From the NCBI GenBank assembly GCA_023376005.1, contig CM042181.1, forward strand, positions 18,663,805 through 18,727,804: a stretch of DNA of 64,000 nt, read 5' to 3'. Within the stretch, counting starts at the first letter, position 1; each line of letters opens with the position of its first letter. The notes beneath the pieces are model-generated. The model was not told the DNA's origin. It ran no database searches and worked only from the letters and a program-made list of their open reading frames with translations. The position numbers and the translations under genes are program-made. Shown here piece after piece: positions 44,390-53,443 of the stretch. This DNA comes from Doryteuthis pealeii. Taxonomy: Eukaryota; Mollusca; Cephalopoda; Myopsida; Loliginidae.

Positions 44390-44680
44390 AATCCAAAAGT
44401 CCAGAGAAGGAATCTTTTCTTACGACATAGGAGTTTAAAAAAAAAAAACCTATCGCAGTTTGCAGAGCTCTTATTGTTAGAGTCACAGAGCAAATTTATA
44501 TACACAGTTGAGAGTAACAGGACAATAAAAAAAATAAAAAAATCTGTTTTCAAATGCTTTAAAAATAATAAAGAATTCATCATTCGCATCTGATGATTTG
44601 GGAGAGTTAGACACTTTGTCTAAGCTTCCTTGAAATAGTCTATAATGCAAAAATTCTAAGTCTTTTGTTATATTTTTACT
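44390..44680 (+). repeat. Paralogue of 4842-5066
   Basis: Shares AAAAGTCCAGAG, GAATCTTTTCTTACGACAT, TTAGAGTCACAGAGCAAAT and CTAAGTCTTTTGTTAT. Flanked by (AT)n on both sides, as at 5 kb. Confidence 0.55.
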
Positions 44681-44804
44681 TATATATATATATATATATA
44701 TAGATATATATTTTGGTGTGTGTACATGTGCGTATGTGTGCATATATATGTGTGTTCAGGCATGCCTACATATGTGTGTGTGTGTGTGTGTGCATGTATA
44801 TATG

Positions 44805-44849
<45 letters not shown>

Positions 44850-44851
44850 AT

Positions 44852-44894
44852 CCACAGACACCGTGTTTCGATGTATCATGTCTCTTCAGTGTGG
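44852..44894 (-). ncRNA. Hammerhead ribozyme motif, complete
   Basis: Minus strand: stem I CCACA/TGTGG (5 bp, perfect), core CTGAAGA, stem II GACATGATACATC (outer pairs intact, inner pairs weakened by two G-to-A changes relative to the sister copy), GAAA, stem III ACA/TGT, triplet GUC. Confidence 0.7.
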
Positions 44895-45165
44895 CTAGAC
44901 ATTTGTAAGCTACCTACAGTCGGGATAGAAACTCGATCAATTCAGCATCAGTCGGCCAGATTAACCGCTCGACTATTGTCAACTACAGAATGGGAAGTGG
45001 ATTTTAACTTTTTTTTAATACACACATCTGTATGTATGTAAAGGCCACCATAGTGTGCTCCATCCCTTTTATAGGAGAGCATTGTGTTTACGCTTTAGTT
45101 GGCAGTCGGCGAAATCCTCTCCAAAGTGCTCAACCAACTGGGGGATGGGGAGCCTATATAGTCAT

Positions 45166-45207
45166 CCACAGACACCATGTTTCGACGTATCACGTCTCTT
45201 AAAGTGG
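45166..45207 (-). ncRNA. Hammerhead motif with damaged core
   Basis: Stem II GACGT-GAT-ACGTC is perfect and GAAA, GUC and the stem I strand TGTGG are kept. The core reads TTTAAGA instead of CTGAAGA, so cleavage is not expected. Confidence 0.55.
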
Positions 45208-45304
45208 TTAAACAAAGTCTGAATAAGATACGAGAAGATCCGAAACACATGTTGCCTAAGTGAAATAAAAGAATTTTTTGAAAAACAAAATTTATAAGAT
45301 ATTC

Positions 45305-45307
45305 ATT

Positions 45308-45360
<53 letters not shown>

Positions 45361-45697
45361 AGAGAGAAAGAGAGAGAGAGAGGAGAGAGAGAAAGAAAGA
45401 GAGAGAGAGAGAGGGGAGAAGAGAAAGAAAGAGTGAGAGAGAGAGAGAAAGAGAGACAGAGAAAGAGAGAGAGAGAGAAAGAAAGAGAGAGAGATGGAGA
45501 GGGGAGAGAATAGATAGAAAGAGAGTGAGGGAGAGAGGGAGATAGAGAAAGAGAGAGAGAAGAAGAGAGAGAGAAAAAGAGAGATTAAGAGAGAGGGGAG
45601 AGAGAGAAGAAAGAGAGAGAGAGGGGAGAGAGAGAAAGAGAAAGAAAGAGAGAGAGAGTGTGTGTGTGTGTGTGAGAGATAGAGAGAGGAGAGAGAG

Positions 45698-45742
<45 letters not shown>

Positions 45743-45798
45743 GAAAAGAGAGAGGAGAGGGAGAGAGAAAGAAAGAGTGAGAGAGAGAGAAGAGAGTC

Positions 45799-45829
<31 letters not shown>

Positions 45830-46082
45830 AAGAAAGAGAGAGAGAGAGAGATAGAAAGAAAGAGAGAGAGAGAGGAGAGGAGAGAGAGAGAGAGAGAAAA
45901 GAAAGAGAGAGAGAGGAGAAAGAAAAGAGAGAGAGAGAAAGAGGGAGAGAGAGATAGAAAGAGAGTGAGGGAGAGAGAGATAGAGAAAGAGAGAGAGAGA
46001 AGAGAGAGATTAAGAGAGAGGGGGAGAGAGAGAGAAAGAGAGAGAGAGAGAGAAAGAGAAAGAAAGAGAGAGAGAGAGAGAA
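45305..46082. repeat. (GA)n polypurine tract, ~780 bp
   Basis: Mostly GA dinucleotides with GAAA and GGGA interruptions, plus a short (TG)n near 45,660. Long poly-Ser/Leu frames on the minus strand are artefacts. Confidence 0.95.
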
Positions 46083-46216
46083 ACTTTAATTTTTTTTCCT
46101 TGAAATTTAAATATTTTAAGATATTCATACATAAATTTAAACTTGAAATTTCTTGGGAATTGAAAATATTTTCAGCTGTTACTTGTTAATCTGCAGATTA
46201 AAGTTAAAGATTAAAG

Positions 46217-46217
46217 A

Positions 46218-46280
<63 letters not shown>
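46217..46280. repeat. (AT)n microsatellite
   Basis: About 64 bp of AT repeats directly before the extended hammerhead. Confidence 0.95.
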
Positions 46281-46283
<3 letters not shown>

Positions 46284-46424
46284 CTCTGACGAAGGTCGTT
46301 ATTCTTTGTATACTTAAAGATTTTGTAGTTTTCTATCATTATTATTTTATTTTATATTTAAAATAATAATAAATAGAATACATGTGTACATGAACAAACT
46401 CCTGGCCGAAACACATGTTAGTAA
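46281..46424 (+). ncRNA. Hammerhead ribozyme motif with an extended stem II
   Basis: Stem I TTACT (46,281-46,285) with AGTAA (46,420-46,424), 5 bp. Core CTGACGA (46,286-46,292), stem II base GGTC (46,294-46,297) with GGCC (46,404-46,407), GAAA (46,408-46,411), stem III ACA-CA-TGT, triplet GUU. About 106 nt lie within stem II. Better preserved than the relative at 4125-4281. Confidence 0.6.
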
Positions 46425-46439
46425 AATAATATCTATTTT

Positions 46440-46454
46440 ATCCATTCAGCACTT

Positions 46455-46493
<39 letters not shown>

Positions 46494-46614
46494 CATACAC
46501 GCATGTACACTCACAAAAATGTATAGACACATATGTATATATATGTATATATATATATAGACCTATACATACACAGATATGTATACACATACACACACAC
46601 ATAGACACACATAG

Positions 46615-46696
<82 letters not shown>

Positions 46697-46812
46697 TATA
46701 CTCATACACCCACAGAAATGTATATACACACGTATACACACACACACATATATATATATACATACAAATATACACTGACATAGTTTCATACCCCCCACAA
46801 TACCCCCCCAAT

Positions 46813-46860
<48 letters not shown>
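46440..46860. repeat. Compound (AT)n/(CA)n microsatellites
   Basis: Alternating (AT)n, (CA)n and CATA-type repeats. Frames of 109-160 codons on the minus strand (poly-IYIY/CVCV) are artefacts. Confidence 0.9.
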
Positions 46861-46938
46861 GGGAGTAAATATGGAAATAAATCCGACAATATTAAGAAAT
46901 TTGAAAAACGAAGTGTTCCAAAAATAAGATGAATTTGT

Positions 46939-46984
46939 TTATCGACGCTTAAACGTTTCGGTTTATTTAAACCTTCATCAGGAT
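46939..46984 (-). ncRNA. Hammerhead ribozyme motif
   Basis: Minus strand: stem I TATC/GATA with further GAAT/ATTC pairing beyond an internal loop, core CTGATGA, one unpaired A, stem II GGTTT-AAAT-AAACC, GAAA, stem III ACG/CGT with a TTTAAG loop, triplet GUC. Confidence 0.75.
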
Positions 46985-47082
46985 AGATTCTGGGGTGAAG
47001 AAATTGATGGATGTTTTGTAGAATATTTTTTTTATCTCCTGTCATCTACAAAACATCCATCAATTTCTTCATCCCATAATAC

Positions 47083-47126
47083 ATCCTGATGAAGGTTTAA
47101 ATAAACTGAAACGTTTAAGCGTCGAT
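47083..47126 (+). ncRNA. Hammerhead ribozyme motif
   Basis: Same as the inverted copy at 46,939-46,984, with stem I ATC/GAT and one G-U pair closing stem II (AAACT). Triplet GUC at 47,121-47,123. Confidence 0.7.
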
Positions 47127-47254
47127 AAATAAATTCATCTTATTTTTGGAACACTTCGTTTTTCAAATTTCTTAATATATATATATATATATATAAACAC
47201 ACACTCATTTAATCTTTGTTTGATCCCTTCCACCCTTCCTGTTTATTTATACAT

Positions 47255-47303
<49 letters not shown>

Positions 47304-47306
<3 letters not shown>

Positions 47307-47939
47307 TATTATAATGGAGATTGTGTGTTTTTCTGTCTGTAACCGAAACTATATTACTATACAAGTCACAATTCCTTTTGTTATTTACATCACATTCGCC
47401 ATGATATTATTTTTATTTAAACCTCAATCATTAATAAAAATTGCTTTACATCATTAAGACTGTTGACTATATCTACATACTAATAACATGTAATTGTATT
47501 TAAATATACAACAAAAGAGCGGTTCACAGTGTGAATGGGAAGGCTAATTTGCATATTGATATTAAAAATTTGATTTTAATAAATATCTGCTTAGTATTAT
47601 TGATTTCTAATTGTTTGGTTTTATCTTATTGAATATGAGCAAAAGTCTCTTCAATAAATCTTAAAAGAAATCCCTTAACAAGAAGAAATAACTGTAATAT
47701 TATTCTTTACTTCCTATTTTAACTAAACGGTTTAATTAGGAAAATTTACCAACGAAAGATGGGAGTAACGGAAAATGATGGAAGAGTTAGTTTCAAAGTT
47801 GTTCTATTTTTCAATCATACCCCCTCTGTTCAAGATGTACATTCGTATTCAGTTTCATTAGCCTTTCTAATTTAATATCATATTTTATTATAAAATTTAA
47901 CTAAAATACTTGCACCCGGAGGGTGCATATATTTGCTAG
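47304..47939 (+). mobile_element. Intact non-autonomous Helitron, 636 bp
   Basis: Begins TCTTATTATAATGGAGATTG and ends with the hairpin TGCACCCGGAGGGTGCA (47,911-47,927), then TATATTTGCTAG, followed by T. It is inserted between A and T of an (AT)n tract, the expected Helitron target. There is no Rep or helicase coding. Confidence 0.85.
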
Positions 47940-48052
47940 TATATATAAATATTGTAATGTTTTTTTCATCCCTTTCATCCTTTCTTTTTCTGTTTCTCTT
48001 TCTTCCTTCCTCCCTCGTCATTCCACAAGTCCATTGAAATTATCAGAGCATA

Positions 48053-48098
<46 letters not shown>

Positions 48099-48295
48099 CC
48101 CTTCCCCCCTTTCTTTTTCTCTTTCTTTCTTTCCTTTCTTCTCTTCCCCTACCCCCTTCTCTTCCCCCATCTCCACTCAACTTATCCGACCAAGCAGCGT
48201 TTAATGCCTCTTTAAATGGAGGAAATTGTCATGCTAAATTATTATTCCATTTTGATAACAAATGTCTGTCTTCTCTTTCACCAACCACGCCACAG
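47940..48295. repeat. Pyrimidine-rich DNA and (AT)n
   Basis: TTTC-rich stretches around an (AT)n tract at 48,059-48,095. No gene is seen. Confidence 0.5.
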
Positions 48296-48372
48296 ATGTC
48301 TGAACCCGCACCACAAAGGGCCACTGTTCCTCCTTCACCACAACCACTGCCACACTTCACAATACCTCCATG
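48296..48372 (+). CDS. Candidate internal exon 1 (unproven)
   Basis: A pyrimidine-rich tract ending CCACGCCACAG precedes ATGTCTGAACCC, and the segment ends CATG followed by GTAACAAG, a plausible donor. Two frames are open. Only the frame giving CLNPHHKGPLFLLHHNH has a phase that joins in frame to candidate exon 2. The 77-nt size is normal for an animal exon. No protein family is recognised. Confidence 0.25.
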
Positions 48373-49345
48373 GTAACAAGTATTTCTTATTTTATGAATG
48401 TTTCATAAAAAAAAGTTAACCTTATATCTTTGCTTAGTAAACCTTTTTCCCTATCATTAATACTCATTGTGTTCCTTCCTATTATTTCCCTGGTGTTATT
48501 AACTGTTATAGGTGATATACCCTATAGACTATAGTGGAATGCACCGACAGTTACTATAAGTAACAGGAACAATTATGGCTTGAGAGGAAGCCAATGCGAC
48601 TCAGCTCGTAACTCTATTTGTCGGACATAATTCCCACTTCTCTGTACTGTAATTGTCTACTCTTTTGTTAATACATTTTCCTACATTTGTTACCCGTCGT
48701 TTTGTCTTATTTGACCCCTTGAAACCCCACAACATTAACCTTATATCTTTGCTTAGTAAATCTTTTTCCCTATCCTTAAAACTCATTGTGTTTCTTCCTA
48801 TTATTTCCCTGATATTATCAACCTTATATCTTTGCTTAGTAAATCTTTTTCCCTATCCTTAATACTCATTGTGTTTCTTCCTATTATTTCCCTGATGTTA
48901 TCAACCTTATATCTTTGCTTAGTAAACCTTGTTCCCTATCCTTAATACTCATTGTGTTTCTTCCTATTATTTCCCTGATGTTATCAACCTTATATCTTTG
49001 CTTAGTAAACCTTGTTCCCTATCCTTAATACTCATTGTGTTTCTTCCTATTATTTCCCTGATGTTTCAACCTTATATCTTTGCTTAGTAAACCTTGTTCC
49101 CTATCCTTAATACTCATTGTGTTTCTTCCTATTATTTCCCTGATGTTATCAACCTTATATCTTTGCTTAGTAAACCTTGTTCCCTATCCACTCATTGTGT
49201 TTCTTCCTATTATTTCCCTGTTAACTCTGATGTTGTTGGCTATCAACTCGTGCACGAGTAAGACCATTTCCTGTTCTTTCCCCCTTTTTTTTTTTCATAC
49301 TTGAGTGCCCGTAGCATTTGACATTGTATTCTTGTATTTTCTCAG
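48373..49345 (+). repeat. Tandem repeat, ~83-bp units, with possible 18S-like stretch
   Basis: Contiguous units of CTTATATCTTTGCTTAGTAA, CCCTATCCTTAATACTCAT and TTCCTATTATTTCCCTGATG start near 48,740, 48,822, 48,906, 48,988, 49,070 and 49,154. An isolated unit is at 48,420, and half units flank the insertion at 49,552. The stretch 48,545-48,600 (ACCGACAGTTACTATAAGTA, AGGAAGCCAATGCGAC) loosely resembles the 18S fragment at 34.4 kb. Confidence 0.75.
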
Positions 49346-49470
49346 ATGACTCACCAGGCCAGCCCTGGAGAGACATACTCTTCCACATAACCTACATGTT
49401 GGAACTTCTCCATTTTGAATGCTGCTTTGATACTCGAGTTACAACAGAGCTTCTATATAAATATCAACAT
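49346..49470 (+). CDS. Candidate internal exon 2 (unproven)
   Basis: Acceptor-like TTGTATTTTCTCAG precedes it and a weak donor GTAAATTT follows. Of the three frames only one is open for the full 125 nt, reading DSPGQPWRDILFHITYM and then ELLHFECCFDTRVTTELLYK. This has the composition of a normal soluble protein and unlike the surrounding repeats uses varied codons. I do not recognise the family. It is flanked by the 83-bp tandem repeat on one side and the LTR-like element on the other. Confidence 0.35.
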
Positions 49471-49551
49471 GTAAATTTATTTTCTTTTTCTTTCCATCCA
49501 ATTCAGCACCAATTACTCTGTTCCCCTTGTATCTTTACTTAGTATACCTTT

Positions 49552-50173
49552 TATTGGAAATTCCATAGTTAATTATCTCCCCCTGCCGCTAGGGGGCAAA
49601 TCGCCAACATCGTATGTTGGCGCCAATACCAAAAACTTTACTTATCACGGAGCACCCACTGAGGGTAGTCGTGTAAATAGCGGTCCCTACACTTCATTCA
49701 TCACTTAGCCCAAAAACAGGGCTTACTTCTACGGACCGTTGACCTGGACAGAGGCATTTTTCACAGCACACTTTCGGAGGCACGAAGCACACTATTGAAG
49801 GCTGAAGACCAAATAGTCTACTTGAACAGGGCCCATTCATCGTCATTTAAAGAACTGTTAACCTGGGCGAGAAGCTTCTAAAATAGCATCCCCCATCACT
49901 TATCACAGAACCGGTTACAAGGAAGAAAGAGAAATGTCCGTACTATCAACATTTCCTACCGACGAACAGAATACCCCTGTTATCACCAATACTCCAAGAA
50001 CATTACTAACTCAGATAAGTCTGGTAGCAAATACCAATAAAATTTGCAACAAGTTCTTGTATTATTTGTCAATACATGTATTAAATTTCCATTGTGTGTT
50101 TGACTTCTCTGTCCGACAAATTGGCTACAACTACAGAGATATAAGAGCTCCTTCGAAACCCGTAAATACTCTT
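49552..50173. mobile_element. LTR-like insertion (CCCCTGCCGCTAGGGGGC family)
   Basis: Relative of 8524-9001 with the same marker hairpin, CAGATAAGTCTGGTAGCAAA and TACAGAGATATAAGAGCTCC. It splits a unit of the 83-bp tandem repeat (AGTATACCTTT on the left, CTTTTTCCTTATCCTTAAT on the right), with CTTT at both edges. Confidence 0.55.
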
Positions 50174-50284
50174 ACTTTTTCCTTATCCTTAATACTCGTT
50201 TTTCTTATTATTATTTCTTATTATTATTTCTCTGTTAATTCTGATACTTTCTCTCTATCTATCACTTCTTTTTCTCCTTTTCCT

Positions 50285-50517
50285 TCATTCTCTCTATCAT
50301 TTCTTCTTCTTCTTCTTCTTCTTCTTTCTACCCTTCTTCTTCTTCTTCTTCTTCTTCTTCTTCTTCTTCTTCTTCTTCTTCTTCTCTACCTTCTTCTTCT
50401 TTTTCTTCTTTCATTCTTCTTCTTCTTCTTCTTCTTCTTCTTCTTCTTCTTCTTCTTCTTCTTCTTCTTCTTCTTTCTTTCTACCCTTCTACTTCTCTCT
50501 ACCCTTCTACATCTCTC

Positions 50518-50549
<32 letters not shown>

Positions 50550-51345
50550 CTTCTTCTTCTTCTTTCCTTCATTCTTCTTTTCTCTCTCTTCTCTCTTCTT
50601 CTTCTTCTTCTTCTTCTCTTCTCTTCTTCTTCTTCTTCTTCTTCTTCTTCTTCTTCTTCTTCTTCTTTCTCTCTTCTTCTTCTTTTTCTTCTTTATCTTC
50701 TTCTTCTTCTTCTTCTTCTTCTTCTTCTTCTCTTCTTCTCTTCTTTCTTCTTTCTTCTTTCTTCTTTCTCTTCTTTCTTCTTCTTCTTCTTCTTCTTCTT
50801 CTTCTTCTTCTTCTTCTTCTTCTCTTCTTCTTTCTTCTTTTCTTCTTCTTCTTCTCTTCTTCTTCTTCTTCTTCTTCTTCTTCTTCTTCTTTCTTCTTTC
50901 TTCTTCTTCTTCTTCTTCTCTTCTTCTTCTTCTTCTTTCTTCTTTCTTCTTCTTCTTCTTCTTCTTTTCTTCTTTTCTTCTTCTTCTTCTTCTTCTTTTT
51001 CTTCTTCTTCTTCTTCTTCTTCTTCTTCTTCTTCTTTCTTCTTCTTCTTTCTTCTTCTTCTTCTTCTTCTTTCTTCATTCTTCTTCTCTTTCCTTTTTCT
51101 TCTTCTTCTTCTTCTTTCTTTTTTTTCATTCTTCTTCTTCTTCTTCTTCTTCCTTTTTTCATTCTTCTTCTTCTTCTTCTTCTTCCTTCTTCTTCTTCTT
51201 CTTCTTTCTTCTTCTTCTTCTTCTTCTTCTTCTTCTTCTTCTTCTTCTTCTTCTTCTTCTTCTTCTTCTTCTTTTTCCTTTTCATTCTTCTTCTTTCTTC
51301 TTCTCTTCTTCTTCTTCTTCTTCTTCTTTCTTCTTCTTCACCCCC
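50285..51345. repeat. (TTC)n microsatellite, ~1.06 kb
   Basis: Nearly pure TTC repeats with small phase shifts. The 479-codon + frame and 265-codon minus frame over it are artefacts. Confidence 0.95.
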
Positions 51346-51744
51346 CCACCCCACCAACCCCTTCACCCTTTGAATCTCCTTTAAATCTAATCCTCCTGAT
51401 CATTTCAAAACCAAATTCACTTTTAACATCAGTTGCCAAAACGTTCTTTTTTTTGTGTTTCTTTCCTGTTTAGTTGCAACAAACCTCTTAACTGTTTCTC
51501 ACGTAAACAGAAGCCGCGCCATTACGCAACCCCCAGTAAAAGGAAAAAACATCAAACAAATAGATCAAAATACCTTTCCCACCCCCACCCCCACCCCCCA
51601 GCTCTCAAATTGCACACATATGATTCCAGGTTTCCTGTCCTACCTTTCTTGTATATTAATTAATCGTACAATTACCGAGCCACTAAGTAACTAATATAGG
51701 AAAGACCAAATCATACCAGGTATAATATATATATATATATATAT
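51346..51744. other. Unassigned DNA after the (TTC)n tract
   Basis: C-rich runs at 51,340-51,360 and 51,580-51,600, then ordinary sequence. No convincing gene. Confidence 0.35.
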
Positions 51745-51975
51745 GTGAAGAGAGGAAGTAAATCCGACGGTATGTTATATCAAAAAAATTAAAAACACAG
51801 GTTTAAATGGGTTAAGTGGTGAGTTTATTGGCGCGGCTGCAGTGTTTCGATCCATTATAATTTCTTATCTTATGCCCTGAAGATGATCTATTTAATGGAT
51901 CGAAACACTGCAGCGTCGCCAATAAACTCACCACTTAACCCATTTAAACCTGTGTTTTTCAATTTTCTTGATATA
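51745..51975. mobile_element. Palindromic hammerhead element (short form)
   Basis: Arms with AACACAGGTTTAAATGGGTT on the left and its complement on the right. The left arm has only the 3' half of the ribozyme. (AT)n lies on both sides. Confidence 0.65.
51874..51920 (+). ncRNA. Hammerhead ribozyme motif
   Basis: Core CTGAAGA (51,877-51,883), stem II GATC.../GATC, GAAA, CTGCAG in stem III, triplet GUC (51,915-51,917). Stem I is weakened by loss of one G (GTC followed by GCC instead of GGCC). Confidence 0.6.
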
Positions 51976-52128
51976 TTACATATAATATATTATATTATAT
52001 ATATATAATATATATATACAATGTCTATGCTACCTTACCATACTCCATGTCCATGCCACCTTAACTTATATATATATGTATATATATTATATATAATATA
52101 TATAAAGATAAATCTAATGAGTCAGATA

Positions 52129-52164
52129 AACCTACTAAAGTTTCGCTTAATGCTCTTCAGGCTA
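52129..52164 (-). ncRNA. Hammerhead motif with weakened stem I
   Basis: Minus strand: core CTGAAGA, stem II GC-ATTAA-GC, GAAA, stem III ACT/AGT, triplet GUA, followed by GGTTTA. One C is missing before the core compared with 44,288-44,324. Confidence 0.6.
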
Positions 52165-52195
52165 AGATCCGACTCGGATATCTGGGGAAAATTTG

Positions 52196-52600
52196 GACCA
52201 TATGACCTTTAGGCACCTTTTTTGCAATTTCGATTCATAAGGACATTTTTTCATTTACACCGTCAAAATCCGGTTGTTTGTTAGGGGTTAGGGTAGGGTT
52301 AGAGTTAGGGTTAGTTTTATAATTTAAAAAAAAAACTCTAAAATCGGATTTTGACTGTGTAAATGGAAAAAAATGTCCTTATGAATCAAGATCGCCAAAG
52401 GGGTGCCTTAAAGACATTTTTTCATATTACACCATTAAAATCTGGTTGTTTGTTAGGGGTTAGGTTAGGGTTAGCGTTAGAGTTAGGGTTAGTTATAATT
52501 TTTTTTTAAAAAACTAAAAACGGATTTTGACAGTTAAATGGAAAAAATGTCCTTATGAATCAAGATGCCAAAGGGGTGCCTTAAGGTCATATTGCCAAAA
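52196..52600. mobile_element. Palindromic element with TTAGGG-rich loops
   Basis: Outer edges ATATGACCTTTAGGCACC and GGTGCCTTAAGGTCATAT are inverted repeats. Inside, two tandem hairpins each have TTTACACCGTCAAAATCCGG-type and CGGATTTTGACTGTGTAAAT-type arms around (TTAGGG)-like loops (52,281-52,316 and 52,452-52,492). Confidence 0.65.
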
Positions 52601-52720
52601 ATTAAAAAAAAAGAAAAGACTAAACACCCAATAAAATAATCTCATACGTATGTATTGACCAAAAGAAGAAAAAAAAGAAAAAAAAACACTGAAGGAGTTT
52701 ACTAAGTTATTATAGTAAAA

Positions 52721-52860
52721 GTGCTCAATACGCTAAGTAGAGCATGATTATAAGGACCTACATGAGTCAGACACTATCTACCTTGGTTCACTTAAATCCT
52801 GAACAACCATTTGAGTGAAACCTAGGTATATAGTATTTCTATCATGCAGGTCCTTATATA
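52721..52860. mobile_element. Palindromic hammerhead element, degraded core
   Basis: Hairpin module (52,721-52,743), arms with AAGGACCTACATGAGTCAG and its complement, and a ribozyme whose core reads CTGAACA (the essential G8 is C) at about 52,799. Confidence 0.55.
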
Positions 52861-53115
52861 TATATATATCTTCGTTTTGGGTGTCCAACAAAACATTGTA
52901 CGTTGATTTCAATTTCATATATATCTATATATATGTGTGTGTGTCGTGTGTATATGTGATATATCTATGTGAGTGTGTGTATCTATATTTATTTTGCCAT
53001 ATATCGGGTGACATTCACCCTTTGTCAAAGTATTTTTTGATAATAGTATAAAACAACATTAAATTTCATATCTCTTTTATAAAACTATTTTTCATTTTCT
53101 TTTTCTTTTTTGCAG

Positions 53116-53190
53116 GTTATTACGATCTCGCCAAAGGGCAGCCTCAACAAGTGCTTTATCCAAACGTCTAAAAGCCCAGATTTTAAGAAG
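53116..53190 (+). CDS. Candidate exon 3 (unproven)
   Basis: A strong polypyrimidine tract ending TTCTTTTTTGCAG precedes GTTATTACGATCTCG, and AAGAAGTAAGCC at the other end could be a donor or a TAA stop. Base composition is clearly higher in GC than the flanks. In the phase left by candidate exon 2 it reads VITISPKGSLNKCFIQTSK, ending at TAA (53,191-53,193). The other frames, LLRSRQRAASTSALSKRL and YYDLAKGQPQQVLYPNV, also look ordinary, so the frame is ambiguous. Confidence 0.3.
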
Positions 53191-53276
53191 TAAGCCTAAA
53201 TGACTACTAGTGTATTAATACTGTTCATAGGGTTCTCTCTCTCTGTCTTTTTAAAAAAAAATTTTATATGTAAAAG

Positions 53277-53420
53277 TGCTCAATACGCTAAGTAGAGCAT
53301 GATTATAAGGACTACATGAGTCAGACACTATCTACCTGGTTTCACTCGAATGTTCTTATCCTGACGAACATTCAGGTGAAACCTAGGTAGATAGTGTCTG
53401 ACTCATGTAGGTCCTTATAT
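53277..53420. mobile_element. Palindromic hammerhead element
   Basis: Starts with the hairpin module (53,277-53,298), arms ATGAGTCAGACACTATCTAC and its complement, and a complete hammerhead in the right arm. A second copy is at 52,721-52,860. Confidence 0.65.
53357..53393 (+). ncRNA. Hammerhead ribozyme motif, compact (37 nt)
   Basis: Stem I TATC/GATA, core CTGACGA (53,361-53,367), short stem II AC...GT, GAAA (53,378-53,381), stem III from ACCTAGGT, triplet GUA ending at 53,389. Stem II has only two strong pairs. Confidence 0.65.
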
Positions 53421-53443
53421 ATTAATATTTATATATATTATGG

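Larger units (their letters stand above)
44852..45207 (-). mobile_element. Retrozyme-like unit: two same-strand hammerheads 314 bp apart
   Basis: Two copies of the same hammerhead-bearing block (44,848-44,894 and 45,162-45,207) occur in direct orientation on the minus strand. The 314-bp interval contains a tRNA-like module on the same strand: AGTCGAGCGGTTAATCTGG (box A-like) and GATCGAGTTTCTATCCCG (box B-like), about 44,925-44,985. Plant and animal retrozymes are non-coding elements whose transcripts are cut by flanking hammerheads and circularised. Here the right copy (5' on the minus strand) has a damaged core. Confidence 0.6.
46878..47176. mobile_element. Palindromic hammerhead element
   Basis: Arms of about 130-150 bp with AAATTTGAAAAACGAAGTG at the outer left edge and its complement at the outer right edge. 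Each arm carries a hammerhead. The centre joins at the ATCTCCTGTCATCTAC region, and (AT)n flanks both sides. Confidence 0.7.

Noticed and set aside
45292..46128. 278-codon minus frame
   Set aside because: Poly-Ser/Leu artefact of (GA)n.
46511..47045. 109- and 160-codon minus frames
   Set aside because: Translations of (AT)n/(CA)n microsatellites.
48545..48600. Second 18S rRNA fragment
   Set aside because: Similarity to the 34.4-kb fragment is short and patchy; could be chance.
49934..51373. 479-codon + frame and 265-codon minus frame
   Set aside because: They are translations of a (TTC)n microsatellite; only the first ~90 codons are non-repetitive and those fall in an LTR-like insertion.
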